A DNA stretch of 64,000 nt from Nocardioides oceani (GCF_030412965.1 NZ_JAUHJQ010000001.1:276743-340742), one strand, 5' to 3'; positions 16,577-24,990 are shown, numbered from the stretch's first letter. Notes: generated by a model from the letters alone, not told the origin. A program made the numbers and translations.

Positions 16577-17097
16577 GCCTCGCTCCCGCCGCCTCCGGCG
16601 CCCCGCCCGTGGTCGCTGCCGACGACCTGCTCGACGGCGTGGAGGAGCAGCGGCTCGAGCACGGCGAGGCCGTCCTTGACGCCGCCGCGGGAGCCGGGGA
16701 GGTTCACGACCAGGCAGGTACCCACGACCCCGGCCAGGCCACGCGAGAGCGACGCGGTGGGGACGCCCTTCGCCACGCCGTGGGCGCGGATCGCCTCGGC
16801 GATGCCGGGCACCTCGCGGTCGAGCAGCGGGCGGGTGACGTCGGGGGTCCGGTCGGTGGGCGTCAGGCCGGTGCCGCCGGTGGTGAGCACGACCCGGGCG
16901 CCGGCTTCGACCGCGGCGCGGACCGCCTCGCCCACCGGCTCGCCGTCCGGTACGACGGCGGGCTCGTCGACCACGAAGCCGAGCTCTGCCAGCCAGGAGA
17001 CGATGAGCGGGCCGGTCGTGTCGTCGTACACCCCGGCGGCCGCGCGGTTGGACGCCACGACGACCGCCGCGGGCAACCCGGCGGCGGGGGTGCTCAC
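16573..17097 (-). CDS. MogA/MoaB-family molybdopterin adenylyltransferase-like protein
   Basis: 174 residues of the MoCF-biosynthesis fold. It shows VVVASNRAAAGVYDDTTGP, VVPDGEPVGEAVRAAVE, the molybdopterin-binding TTGGTGLTPTDRTPDVT and LPGSRGGVKDGLAVLEPLL. It adenylylates molybdopterin before metal insertion by a MoeA-type protein. GTG at 17097 overlaps the moaC stop (GTGA), and its own stop overlaps rimJ, so moaC-mog-rimJ are coupled. Confidence 0.9.
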   Translation of the reverse strand: MSTPAAGLPAAVVVASNRAAAGVYDDTTGPLIVSWLAELGFVVDEPAVVPDGEPVGEAVRAAVEAGARVVLTTGGTGLTPTDRTPDVTRPLLDREVPGIAEAIRAHGVAKGVPTASLSRGLAGVVGTCLVVNLPGSRGGVKDGLAVLEPLLLHAVEQVVGSDHGRGAGGGGSEA

Positions 17098-17579
17098 GGG
17101 CGGGCCCAGTCGCCGGACTTGCCGCCGGTCTTGGTCTCGACGCGGATGTCGGTGATCACCGCGGCCTTGTCGACGGCCTTGACCATGTCGACGACCGTGA
17201 GCGCGGCGACCGAGACCGCGGTGAGCGCCTCCATCTCGACGCCGGTGCGGTCGGTGGTGCGCACGGTCGCGGTGATGTCGACCGCGTCGTCGGCGACCGC
17301 GAGGTCCACGACGACGCCGGACAGCGCCAGCGGGTGGCACAGCGGGATGAGCGTGGAGGTCTGCTTGGCGCCCATGATCCCGGCCAGCCGGGCCACGGCG
17401 AGGGTGTCGCCCTTGGGCACGCCCGCACCGCGGAGCAGCCCGACGACGGCGGGCGAGACGAGCACCCGGCCCGAGGCGGTGGCGGTGCGGGCGGTGACGT
17501 CCTTGGCGGACACGTCGACCATCCGGGCGGCGCCGGCCTCGTCGACGTGGGTGAGGCGGGGCTGCTCGGGCACGGTCAT
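17094..17579 (-). CDS. moaC: Cyclic pyranopterin monophosphate synthase MoaC
   Basis: 161 residues. With MoaA it makes cyclic pyranopterin monophosphate, the first intermediate of molybdenum cofactor synthesis. Family motifs: LTHVDEAGAARMVDVSAKDV, GIMGAKQTSTLIPLCHPL, GVEMEALTAVSVAALTVVDM, and the active-site Lys/Asp in KAVDKAAVI. ATG at 17579 shares one base with the glp stop (TGATG). moaA is not in the window. Confidence 0.95.
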   Translation of the reverse strand: MTVPEQPRLTHVDEAGAARMVDVSAKDVTARTATASGRVLVSPAVVGLLRGAGVPKGDTLAVARLAGIMGAKQTSTLIPLCHPLALSGVVVDLAVADDAVDITATVRTTDRTGVEMEALTAVSVAALTVVDMVKAVDKAAVITDIRVETKTGGKSGDWARP

Positions 17580-18814
17580 CAGAACTCCTCGTCGAGCCGC
17601 ACGACGGACACGGGGTCGCCGGCGGCCAGGGCGGTGACGTCCTCGGGCACGACGATGAGGCAGTCCGAGGCGGCCAGGTCGCCGATCAGGTGCGAGCCGG
17701 GCCCGCCGACCGGCGCGACCTGCAGGACGCTCCCGGAGCCGTCGAGCTCGCCGCGCAGGAACTGCCGCTTGCCCGCGGGCGACGTCACCGCGTGGGTGAG
17801 CCGGGCGCGGACCTGCGGGCGGGCGTGGGGGCGCAGGCCCATCAGCTTGCGCAGGGCGGGCAGGACGAAGGTCTCGAAGGAGATGTAGGAGGAGACGGGG
17901 TTGCCCGGCAGCGTGAAGATCGGCACCCGGTCCTCCCCCACGAACCCGAAGCCCTGCGGCTTGCCCGGCTGCATCGCCACCGGCCCGAACCACACGCCGT
18001 GCGGTCGCAGCGCCTCCTTGACCACGTCGAAGTCGCCCTGCGAGACGCCGCCGGAGGTGACCACCACGTCGGCGCGCACCAGCTGGTCCTCGAGCGCGTC
18101 GAGGAACGCGCGCGGCTCGTCCGGGACGATCCCGACCCGGTAGGCGATGGCGCCGGCACGGCGCGCCGATGCGGCGAGCAGGAAGGAGTTGCCGTCGTAG
18201 ATCGAGTCGGTCCCCAGCGGCTGGCCGGGATCGCGGAGCTCGGAGCCGGTGGAGAGCACCACCACGCGCGGGCGCGGCCGGGAGACGACCGTCGAGCGGC
18301 CGACCGAGGCCAGGAGGCCGAGGTGCCGCGGGCCGAGCACGGTGCCGGCCTCGACGAGCAGGTCGCCCACCGCGACGTCCTCACCGGCCAGCCGGACGTG
18401 CTGGCCGACCTCGGGGGCGCGCTCGACGCGCACCTGGGCGACGCCGCGGTCGGTCCACTCGTAGGGCACCACGCAGTCCGCCCCGGAGGGCACCGGAGCG
18501 CCGGTCATGATCTTCGCCGCCGTCCCGGGGGCGAGCGCCAGCAGGCCGGTGGACTGCCCGGCGCCGATCTCCCCCACGACCGGCAGGTGGACCGGCGACT
18601 CCGCGGTCGCGGTCGCCACGTCGGCCCGCCGGACGGCGTACCCGTCCATCGCGGAGTTGTCGAAGCCCGGCAGCTGGACGCCGGCGACGACGTCCTCGGC
18701 CGCGGCGAGGCCGAGCGCCTCCATGAGCGGCTGCGGGTGTGCGGAGAGCGGCTCGATCGCCGCGAGCACCTGCTCGAGGTGCTGCTCGACCGAGCGCGGG
18801 TCCGGGTCAGCCAT
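17579..18814 (-). CDS. glp: Gephyrin-like molybdotransferase Glp (MoeA family)
   Basis: 411 residues with MoeA domain order: N-terminal domain with GFDNSAMDGYAVR, then KIMTGAPVPSGADCVVPYE, the MoCF domain with VVLSTGSELRDPG, SIYDGNSFLL, VTSGGVSQGDFD and FTLPGNPVSSYISFETFVLP, and a C-terminal beta-barrel. MoeA proteins insert molybdate into adenylylated molybdopterin. In corynebacteria the Glp paralogue also binds FtsZ and the membrane receptor GlpR; the matching receptor gene sepX is downstream here, which supports the Glp assignment. It overlaps the upstream UDPGP stop by 8 nt. Confidence 0.9.
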   Translation of the reverse strand: MADPDPRSVEQHLEQVLAAIEPLSAHPQPLMEALGLAAAEDVVAGVQLPGFDNSAMDGYAVRRADVATATAESPVHLPVVGEIGAGQSTGLLALAPGTAAKIMTGAPVPSGADCVVPYEWTDRGVAQVRVERAPEVGQHVRLAGEDVAVGDLLVEAGTVLGPRHLGLLASVGRSTVVSRPRPRVVVLSTGSELRDPGQPLGTDSIYDGNSFLLAASARRAGAIAYRVGIVPDEPRAFLDALEDQLVRADVVVTSGGVSQGDFDVVKEALRPHGVWFGPVAMQPGKPQGFGFVGEDRVPIFTLPGNPVSSYISFETFVLPALRKLMGLRPHARPQVRARLTHAVTSPAGKRQFLRGELDGSGSVLQVAPVGGPGSHLIGDLAASDCLIVVPEDVTALAAGDPVSVVRLDEEF

Positions 18815-20204
18815 CCGAGGACGCGGCGGGGTCGCCCAGCACGGTGCCGGCGTCGACGCGGCCGTTCGAGGCACCGTCGAGCTCGACGTCGCCGACGACC
18901 GAGACGCCCTTGCAGAACGTCCAGTCGCCGTTGACCCGCAGCGAGGACGCCTCGCGCATCGACGGCGCGCCCTCGGGGAAGCGCTTGTCGAACTCGCCGA
19001 CCAGCTTGTAGTGCTCGGGGTCGAGGTCGACGAACGGGATGCCGGAGGCGACCTGGTCGAGCACGAAGTCCTGGCCGATGTCGTAGACGTCCGAGCGCAG
19101 CACCAGCAGGTCGTTGGTCGTCTTCACCGGCACGAACCGGTCCCGGCCGACCTCGATGAGCGTGGAGCCCTCGAAGACCTCGATCGCCGCGCCCATCGCC
19201 GTCTCGACCTGCACGACCTCCGGGGAGCTCTTGTCGCCGGGGTCGACGTTCTTGACGTTGCGGATCATCGGCAGCCCGAGGATGCCCTCGCGGACGTCGA
19301 GCGCCTCCTTCATCGCGCGCAGGTCGAACCACAGGTTGTTGGTCGAGCAGAACCGGTGGCGGTCGAGGTCGGCGAGCGCCGCCTTGTCCTCGTCCAGCGT
19401 CTGGGCGGTCTCGCGCAGCACGATCCGGCCGTCGGACTTCCGGCGGGCGAAGTGCCCGCCCTTCCGGTCCGAGGGGGTCCGCCGCACGGCCTCGATCGCG
19501 AAGGGTGCACCCGAGCGGGCGAACCAGCCGGCGACCACCGGGTCGGGGACGGCGCCGAGGTTGTCGGAGTTGGAGACGAAGACCCGCTCGTAGCCGGCCT
19601 CGACGAGCCGGTCGAGCAGCCCCGTGCCGCGCAGCGCGGTGTAGAGGTCGCCGTGGCCCGGCGGGCACCACTCGAGGTCGGGGTCGCGCGGCCACGCCAC
19701 CGGCGAGAGGTCGGAGAGGAGGAGCTTGGGCTCCTTGTTCTGCAGGAACTCCAGCGGCAGCCCCTCGACCGCGAGGTCCTCGTAGCGCGCCAGGGCGGCC
19801 ATGGTGTCCGCGGAGGTGCGGAAGCTGTTCATGAAGATCAGCGGCAGCGTCGCGCCGTGCTGCTTGCGCAGGTGCAGCACCTGCCGGGCGATGATGTCGA
19901 GGAAGGACAGCCCGCGCCGCACGCACAGCAGCGACTTCGCGCGGTCCATGCCCATCGACGTGCCGAGGCCGCCGTTGAGCTTGATCACGGCGGTCGTGCG
20001 CAGCGCCTCGGCGCCGACCTCGTCGGGCACCTCCACGTCGGCGAGCGACTCCATGTCGACCGGGTCGATCGTCGACTCCGGGATCATCCCGGTCTCACCG
20101 TGCTCGAGGAGGCGGTAGTAGTGGGCGAAGGTCTCGATCGCGACCTCGTCCACCCCCGCGGCGAGCATCTTCTCGCGTGCCTTCTTCAGGCCAGCACTAC
20201 CCAT
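18807..20204 (-). CDS. UTP-glucose-1-phosphate uridylyltransferase, eukaryotic-like UDPGP type
   Basis: 465 residues. It makes UDP-glucose from UTP and glucose-1-phosphate for glycans and trehalose. The signature AVIKLNGGLGTSMGMDRAKS and SNSDNLGAVPDP, then RTPSDRKGGHFAR, belong to the UDPGP family (PF01704) otherwise known from eukaryotic UGPases, not to the short GalU-type enzymes of about 300 residues. First gene of the UDPGP-glp-moaC-mog-rimJ-(sepX) run. The ATG has TACGAT exactly 7 nt upstream, so leaderless transcription is likely; that box overlaps the one of the divergent folate gene. Confidence 0.9.
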   Translation of the reverse strand: MGSAGLKKAREKMLAAGVDEVAIETFAHYYRLLEHGETGMIPESTIDPVDMESLADVEVPDEVGAEALRTTAVIKLNGGLGTSMGMDRAKSLLCVRRGLSFLDIIARQVLHLRKQHGATLPLIFMNSFRTSADTMAALARYEDLAVEGLPLEFLQNKEPKLLLSDLSPVAWPRDPDLEWCPPGHGDLYTALRGTGLLDRLVEAGYERVFVSNSDNLGAVPDPVVAGWFARSGAPFAIEAVRRTPSDRKGGHFARRKSDGRIVLRETAQTLDEDKAALADLDRHRFCSTNNLWFDLRAMKEALDVREGILGLPMIRNVKNVDPGDKSSPEVVQVETAMGAAIEVFEGSTLIEVGRDRFVPVKTTNDLLVLRSDVYDIGQDFVLDQVASGIPFVDLDPEHYKLVGEFDKRFPEGAPSMREASSLRVNGDWTFCKGVSVVGDVELDGASNGRVDAGTVLGDPAASSDG

Positions 20205-20211
20205 GCGCTCG

Positions 20212-20221
20212 ATCGTAGGCT
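20212..20221. promoter_or_regulatory. Back-to-back leaderless -10 boxes sharing one TA
   Basis: Plus-strand TAGGCT (20216-20221) stands 6 nt before the folate cyclo-ligase GTG. Minus-strand TACGAT (revcomp of 20212-20217) stands 7 nt before the UDPGP ATG. The two hexamers share the TA step at 20216-20217, and the whole intergenic space is 23 bp. Confidence 0.6.
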
Positions 20222-20227
20222 CGGGGG

Positions 20228-20821
20228 GTGAGCGACCCGCAACTGCCCGCCAAGACGGCCCTGCGCGACCAGGTCCTCGCGGCCCGGCGCCGACGCCCGC
20301 TGGTCGAGCTCGGGGAGGCCTCGCGCGCCACCGCCGAGCACCTCCTCGCGGCCCCCGAGGTACGCCGCGCGGCCACCGTCGCGGCGTACGTCTCGATCGG
20401 TGGGGAACCCGGTACGTCCCACCTCCTGGACGCCCTCGCGGCGACCGGCACGCGCGTCGTGCTGCCGCGGCTGCTCCCCGACGGGGACCTCGACTGGGGC
20501 ACGTGGCGCGGCTCGGCGGCCCTGGCCCCGGCCCGGCTCGGCCTGCTCGAGCCGGAGGACTCCCTCGGCGTGGACGCGGTGGCGAGCGCCGACGCGGTGC
20601 TCGTCCCGGGCCTCGCCGTCTCCGGCGCGGGGCTGCGGCTGGGCCGCGGCGGCGGGTCCTACGACCGGGCGCTCGCCCGGGTGCCGGTCGGCACCTGGAC
20701 GTGCGTGCTGCTCTTCGAGGACGAGGTCGGCCGCGACGTGCCGGCCGAGCCGCACGACCGGCCGGTGCTCGCCGCGGCGACCCCCGCGGGGATCACCCGC
20801 TTCCGGCCGGCACCAGCCTGA
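20228..20821 (+). CDS. 5-formyltetrahydrofolate cyclo-ligase
   Basis: 197 residues. Converts 5-formyl-THF to 5,10-methenyl-THF with ATP. Signature LRLGRGGGSYDRALAR is the substrate/ATP-binding loop of the family; KTALRDQVLAARR at the N-terminus and VLVPGLAVSGAGLRLG also fit. The GTG at 20228 is leaderless by promoter geometry. The 3' end overlaps the penicillin acylase gene by 29 nt convergently. M. tuberculosis Rv0992c holds the same position. Confidence 0.93.
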   Translation: MSDPQLPAKTALRDQVLAARRRRPLVELGEASRATAEHLLAAPEVRRAATVAAYVSIGGEPGTSHLLDALAATGTRVVLPRLLPDGDLDWGTWRGSAALAPARLGLLEPEDSLGVDAVASADAVLVPGLAVSGAGLRLGRGGGSYDRALARVPVGTWTCVLLFEDEVGRDVPAEPHDRPVLAAATPAGITRFRPAPA

Positions 20822-23381
20822 GCGTCTCCTCCGCGGCCTCCTCGACGGCAGCGGAGGAGAACGGCCACGCGATCGTCTCGCCGCGCGCCCACAGGTCGGT
20901 CTGGTCGGTGTAGTGACCGCTGGCCGGGTGGCCGGAGACGCCGGTCAGGTTGATCCAGCGCGACGCGTCGAGGTCGGCCAGCGACACGACCATCCGCATC
21001 GAGGGCGCCGACGTGACGGCGTACCCCTCGGCCGCGTCCCAGGCGGTCGCGTCCACGACCGACGAGCCGCCGCCGAGCTCCCAGTCGCCGCGGTTGACCA
21101 GCGCCTCGACCGGACCGATGCCGGACTCCCCCAGCGTCGGCGAGCGCAGCTCGAGGGCGTGCAGCCCGCCCCACGACCAGTCCTCGGGGTGCAGCGACTG
21201 CAGGCGGGTGAGCTCGTCGCGGGCGTCGAGCAGCGCCTGGCGCAGGACGTCGTCGCGGCGCTCGACCACCTCGGTGCTCACGTCGTCCCACCAGGGGTCG
21301 TCCGGCGCGTCGAGCAGGTCGGCGACCACCGCGAACCACCGCTGCCCGCCGTCGGGCCGGACCTCCTCGGGCAGCTCGTCGTGGAAGGTGCGCTCGAGGA
21401 GGGTGCGCCACACGACGTTGTAGTACGCCGCGGCCGCACTGTCCGCGGGCTGCGAGCCGTCCCAGCCCTCCAGCAGCCGCTGGCCGTCGGAGCGGTAGCC
21501 GTGCGGGAGGTCGATGTCGAGGAGGTGGGGCACCAGCGTGCGGGCCATCGGGTTGAGGTCGTCGAGCTGCACGTCGAGCATCTCCTGGACCGACAGGCCG
21601 CCGTCCTCGTCGAGCTCCTCCTCGAGCAGGTCGCGGATCCGCTGGGAGCGGTAGCCGCGGTCCCAGTCACGGGTCAGCGCGTAGGGGTAGTCCGGCCCGA
21701 CCACCGCCTGGTTGGCGGTCACGACGAACCCCTCGTCGGGGTCGAGCACGCTCGGCAGCCCGTCGAAGGGCACGCTCTCCCCGGTCCAGTCGTCCTCGGG
21801 CCGCCAGCCCTCGGCCGGCCACCGCCCGTCGTTGCCGGACTTGCGGACCGGCACGACCCCGGGCGCCTGGTAGCCGATGTGGCCGGCGCGGTCGGCGTAG
21901 ACGAGGTTCTGCGCGGGCACGGCGAAGGAGGAGGCCGCCTCGCGGAAGGAGTCCCAGTCGGTGGCGGCGTTCATGGCCAGGATCGCGTCCGCGGTCGCGC
22001 TCGGCTGCAGCGCCGTCCAGGCCAGGGCGACGGCCTGCTCGCCGCCGACGGCCGCCAGGTCCTCGTCGACCTCCGAGAGCAGCGGGCCGTGCCGCGTCGA
22101 GCGCACCTCGATGGTCACCGGGTCCTGCCCGCGCACCTCGATCGTCTCGGTGCGCCGGCGCAGCGGCAGCACCTCCCCGTCGTACCGGTAGCCGTCGCCG
22201 ACCACCCGCTCGAGGTAGAGGTCGGTGACGTCGGGGCCGAGGTTGGTGAAGCCCCACGCGACGTCGGCGTTGTGGCCGATGACCACGCCGGGCACGCCGG
22301 AGAAGGTGAAGCCGGCGACCTCGAGCGGGCACGCCTCGGAGACCGTGCGGCAGTGGAGCCCCATCTGCATCCACACCCCGGGCATCGACGCGCCGAGGTG
22401 CGGGTCGTTGGCGAGCAGCGGCTCACCGGTCTCGGAGTGCTCGCCGTCGACGACCCAGCTGTTCGAGCCGATGCCGTCGCCCCGGCCCAGCCAGGACGGG
22501 ACCGCGTCCAGCGCGTCGCGGACGCTGCGCAGGGCACCGGACCAGCCCTGTCCCGCCGACCACCCCGGCCGCTGCGGCAGCCGGGTGCCGCCGGTCACCG
22601 CCTCGGCCTGGAAGACGCCGTCGACCACCGCGCCCTGCCGCACGATCGGCGCGTGCTCGTCGACGGGGTACGCCGGCCACAGCTGCTCCGCGCGGTCGCG
22701 CCCGACCGCGGCGGCCGTCAGCGCGCGGTCGACCTCGTCGCCCATGTTGCCGCGCAGGTCCCACGCCATCGCCTTGAGCCAGGCCAGCGAGTCCACCGGC
22801 GACCACTCCTCGGGCTGGTAGCCCAGGCCCGAGCCGTTGAGGACGGCGTACTCCACCGCGAGCTGCGAGGGCGACCGGTCCGCCAGGTAGGCGTTGACCC
22901 CGTCGGCGTACGCCTCGAGCACCTGGCGGGTCCGCGGCGAGACGATCGCGAGCTCCCGCGCGGCGACCCGCCGCCACCCCATCGTGCGGACGGCCTTGTC
23001 GCTGGCGAGCGCGGACTCGCCGAACAGCTCTGCGAGCCGGCCCGCGGTCGCGTGCCGCCGCACGTCCATCTCGAAGAACCGCTCCTGCGCGTGCACGTAG
23101 CCCTGCGCCATCACCAGGTCGCCCAGCGTGTCCGCGTAGACCTGCGGCACGCCGTGCTCGTCGCGCAGCACCTCGACGTCGGCGTCGAGGCCGGGCAGCT
23201 CGGCGGTGCCCGAGGTCTGCGGCAGCGGGCGGCGCACCAGCACCCCGACGGTCACCGCCGCGGCGAGCAGGGCGAGGACGAGCCCGCACGCGACGTACGT
23301 CGACACGCGCGCCCAGCGCGGCCAGGCGCGCACCGCCGCCAGCGGTCGGCGTCGCGGGGCCTGCGTCTGCTGGTCGGGCAT
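20793..23381 (-). CDS. Penicillin acylase family N-terminal-nucleophile hydrolase
   Basis: 862 residues. A membrane anchor lies at about 26-50 (YVACGLVLALLAAAVTVGVL). VLRDEHGVPQVYADT and AQGYVHAQERFFEMD are conserved alpha-chain motifs. The autoproteolytic site is GIGSNSWVV: cleavage before Ser exposes the nucleophile, followed by PLLANDPHLG and GVVIGHNADVAWGFTN of the beta chain. FVVTANQAV and WDRGYRSQRI also match. The family hydrolyses amides such as beta-lactam side chains or acyl-homoserine lactones; the real substrate is not predictable. ATG at 23381 sits 23 bp from the -10 box of the divergent ruc gene. Confidence 0.92.
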   Translation of the reverse strand: MPDQQTQAPRRRPLAAVRAWPRWARVSTYVACGLVLALLAAAVTVGVLVRRPLPQTSGTAELPGLDADVEVLRDEHGVPQVYADTLGDLVMAQGYVHAQERFFEMDVRRHATAGRLAELFGESALASDKAVRTMGWRRVAARELAIVSPRTRQVLEAYADGVNAYLADRSPSQLAVEYAVLNGSGLGYQPEEWSPVDSLAWLKAMAWDLRGNMGDEVDRALTAAAVGRDRAEQLWPAYPVDEHAPIVRQGAVVDGVFQAEAVTGGTRLPQRPGWSAGQGWSGALRSVRDALDAVPSWLGRGDGIGSNSWVVDGEHSETGEPLLANDPHLGASMPGVWMQMGLHCRTVSEACPLEVAGFTFSGVPGVVIGHNADVAWGFTNLGPDVTDLYLERVVGDGYRYDGEVLPLRRRTETIEVRGQDPVTIEVRSTRHGPLLSEVDEDLAAVGGEQAVALAWTALQPSATADAILAMNAATDWDSFREAASSFAVPAQNLVYADRAGHIGYQAPGVVPVRKSGNDGRWPAEGWRPEDDWTGESVPFDGLPSVLDPDEGFVVTANQAVVGPDYPYALTRDWDRGYRSQRIRDLLEEELDEDGGLSVQEMLDVQLDDLNPMARTLVPHLLDIDLPHGYRSDGQRLLEGWDGSQPADSAAAAYYNVVWRTLLERTFHDELPEEVRPDGGQRWFAVVADLLDAPDDPWWDDVSTEVVERRDDVLRQALLDARDELTRLQSLHPEDWSWGGLHALELRSPTLGESGIGPVEALVNRGDWELGGGSSVVDATAWDAAEGYAVTSAPSMRMVVSLADLDASRWINLTGVSGHPASGHYTDQTDLWARGETIAWPFSSAAVEEAAEETLRLVPAGSG

Positions 23382-23403
23382 GGTGCGTCATTCTGCCGTG
23401 TCG

Positions 23404-23435
23404 TAGAATTGGCAGTCGCACGACGAGAGTGCCAA
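23404..23435 (+). promoter_or_regulatory. Promoter -10 and CIRCE-like (HrcA) operator before ruc
   Basis: TAGAAT at 23404-23409 is a good -10 box. Immediately after it is TTGGCAGTC-N9-GAGTGCCAA (23409-23417 and 23427-23435). This has the exact 9-9-9 geometry of the CIRCE element TTAGCACTC-N9-GAGTGCTAA, and its arms pair with one mismatch. HrcA bound there would cover the transcription start. Confidence 0.72.
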
Positions 23436-23474
23436 CGCCTCCCGTCCCCGAGCGACCAGACCCCGGAGTGAACG

Positions 23475-23828
23475 TTGCCCACGTACCAGTACGCCTGCAC
23501 CGAGTGCGGCCACGCCTTCGAGCAGTTCCAGAGCTTCTCCGACGACGCGCTCACCGAGTGCCCCGAGTGCTCGGGCCGCCTGCGCAAGCTGTTCAACGCG
23601 GTCGGCGTCGTCTTCAAGGGCTCCGGCTTCTACCGCACCGACAGCCGGTCGAGCTCCTCCTCGAGCGACACCGCCGCCTCGTCCTCGGGGTCCGCCAGCT
23701 CCTCGGGTTCGGGCTCGGGTTCCTCGGGTTCCTCGGGCGACTCCTCCTCGAGCAGCAGCACGAGCAGCACGAGCAGCACCGGCTCGTCCGGCTCCTCGTC
23801 GTCCTCGAGCACCGCCGCCGCCTCCTGA
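23475..23828 (+). CDS. ruc: FmdB-type zinc ribbon, Ruc-like redox chaperone
   Basis: 117 residues. The N-terminal zinc ribbon MPTYQYACTECGHAFEQFQS has a second CPEC pair, so four Cys in all (two Cx2C pairs). KLFNAVGVVFKGSGFYRTDS is the family core. The last ~60 residues are almost only Ser, Gly, Thr and Ala, an extreme disordered tail. M. tuberculosis Rv0991c (Ruc) has this same build, is a redox-activated chaperone and belongs to the HrcA regulon; the CIRCE-like site upstream fits. TTG start at 23475, with GGAG 6 nt before it. Confidence 0.85.
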   Translation: MPTYQYACTECGHAFEQFQSFSDDALTECPECSGRLRKLFNAVGVVFKGSGFYRTDSRSSSSSSDTAASSSGSASSSGSGSGSSGSSGDSSSSSSTSSTSSTGSSGSSSSSSTAAAS

Positions 23829-23886
23829 CCCACCCGCCTGTGGAGAGCGCGGCGCACGGCGCCGCGGAACTGCCTACCGTCGGGCC

Positions 23887-24525
23887 ATGCGCCTGCCCGA
23901 CCGCCTGACCCGCTCCGCCCGCGCGGTACGCCGCGCCGTGCTGGCACGCCGCCGCCTGCTGGCCGCGGTGCTCACCGCCGTCGCGGTGGCCGCCGGGCTG
24001 CAGGCGACCGCCGAGCCGCCGCCCGCCACCGTGGCCGTCACCGTCGCCGCACGGGACCTGCCGGCGGGCGCGGTGGTCACGCCCGGCGACCTGGCCACCG
24101 CGGCCTGGGCGCCCGGGTCCGCGCCGGCCGACCTGCCCGACCCGGTCGGGCGGGTGCTGGCCGCACCGGTCCGGAGCGGCGAGCCGGTGACCGACGTCCG
24201 GCTCGTCGGCCCCCGCCTCACCGAGGGGCGGCCCGACCTGACCGCCGTGCCGGTCCGGCTGCCCGACGCGGGCATGGCCGCGCTGCTGGAGGTCGGCGAC
24301 GAGATCGACCTGCTCGCGGCCGACCCCCGTCCTGGCGGCTCGGGCGGCGCCGTCGTGGTCGCCGCCGGCGTGCCCGTCCTGGCCCTGCCGGTCGACGACG
24401 AGCCGTCCGTCGGGGGCAACGGCCTGACCGGGCGCCTGGTCGTCGTCGGCGCCGCGGCCACCGAGGTGACGGTGCTGGCGGACGCCGCCACCCGGTCCTT
24501 CCTCACCTACGCCTGGAGCCGCTAG
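23887..24525 (+). CDS. SAF-domain exported protein, CpaB/RcpC-like
   Basis: 212 residues. N-terminal basic stretch and membrane anchor (RRLLAAVLTAVAVAAGLQATA), then a SAF domain at about 55-120 (VAARDLPAGAVVTPGDLATA and GRVLAAPVRSGEPVTDVRL) and VPVRLPDAGMAALLEVGDEI, the layout of Flp-pilus assembly protein CpaB. No tad/flp genes are nearby, so a pilus role is not supported here. ATG at 23887 has TACCGT 6 nt before it (leaderless). It lies between ruc and mscL, a common actinobacterial order. Confidence 0.85.
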   Translation: MRLPDRLTRSARAVRRAVLARRRLLAAVLTAVAVAAGLQATAEPPPATVAVTVAARDLPAGAVVTPGDLATAAWAPGSAPADLPDPVGRVLAAPVRSGEPVTDVRLVGPRLTEGRPDLTAVPVRLPDAGMAALLEVGDEIDLLAADPRPGGSGGAVVVAAGVPVLALPVDDEPSVGGNGLTGRLVVVGAAATEVTVLADAATRSFLTYAWSR

Positions 24526-24569
24526 CGTGCCGGGCGATCCCTCGCGCCCCTCGGACCCTCGGAGGCACC

Positions 24570-24944
24570 ATGCTCACCGGCTTCAAGAACTTCCTGCTCC
24601 GCGGCAACCTGGTCGACCTCGCGGTCGCCGTCATCATCGGCACCGCGTTCACCGCCGTCGTCACCGCGTTCACCTCGATGCTCATGTCGGCGATCTCCAA
24701 GGTCACCGGCGGCAAGGAGCCGAACTTCGACAAGTTCGCTCCCGGCGACGTCCTGATCGGGCCGTTCCTGACCGCTCTCGTCGCGTTCGTCATCCTCGCC
24801 GCGGTCGTCTACTTCTTCGTGGTGACGCCCTACGTCAAGGCCAAGGAGCGCTACTTCCCCAGCGCTCCCCCGGGCACGCCCGAGGAGATCAAGCTGCTGC
24901 AGGAGATCCGCGACCTGCTGGCCGCCCAGAAGCCGCAGGCCTGA
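24570..24944 (+). CDS. mscL: Large-conductance mechanosensitive channel MscL
   Basis: 124 residues, normal length. Emergency valve opened by membrane tension on hypo-osmotic shock; homopentamer. N-terminal helix MLTGFKNFLLRGNLVDLAVA, pore helix VAVIIGTAFTAVVTAF, a periplasmic loop, a second membrane helix (FLTALVAFVILAAVVYFFVV) and the cytoplasmic helix EEIKLLQEIRDLLAAQ. Shine-Dalgarno GGAGG upstream of the ATG. 44 nt after the SAF gene in the same direction. Confidence 0.97.
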   Translation: MLTGFKNFLLRGNLVDLAVAVIIGTAFTAVVTAFTSMLMSAISKVTGGKEPNFDKFAPGDVLIGPFLTALVAFVILAAVVYFFVVTPYVKAKERYFPSAPPGTPEEIKLLQEIRDLLAAQKPQA

Positions 24945-24990
24945 ACGAGCCCCGGCCCCGGCCGGCCTCCGGTCGGCCTCCGGTCGCGGG

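Noticed and set aside
20793..23381. Penicillin acylase as antibiotic resistance gene
   Set aside because: The family has many non-antibiotic substrates; no resistance context or mobile element is present.
24945..24990. Small direct repeat GGCCTCCGGTC after mscL
   Set aside because: Two short GC-rich copies in 46 bp; expected by chance and without a function I can argue.
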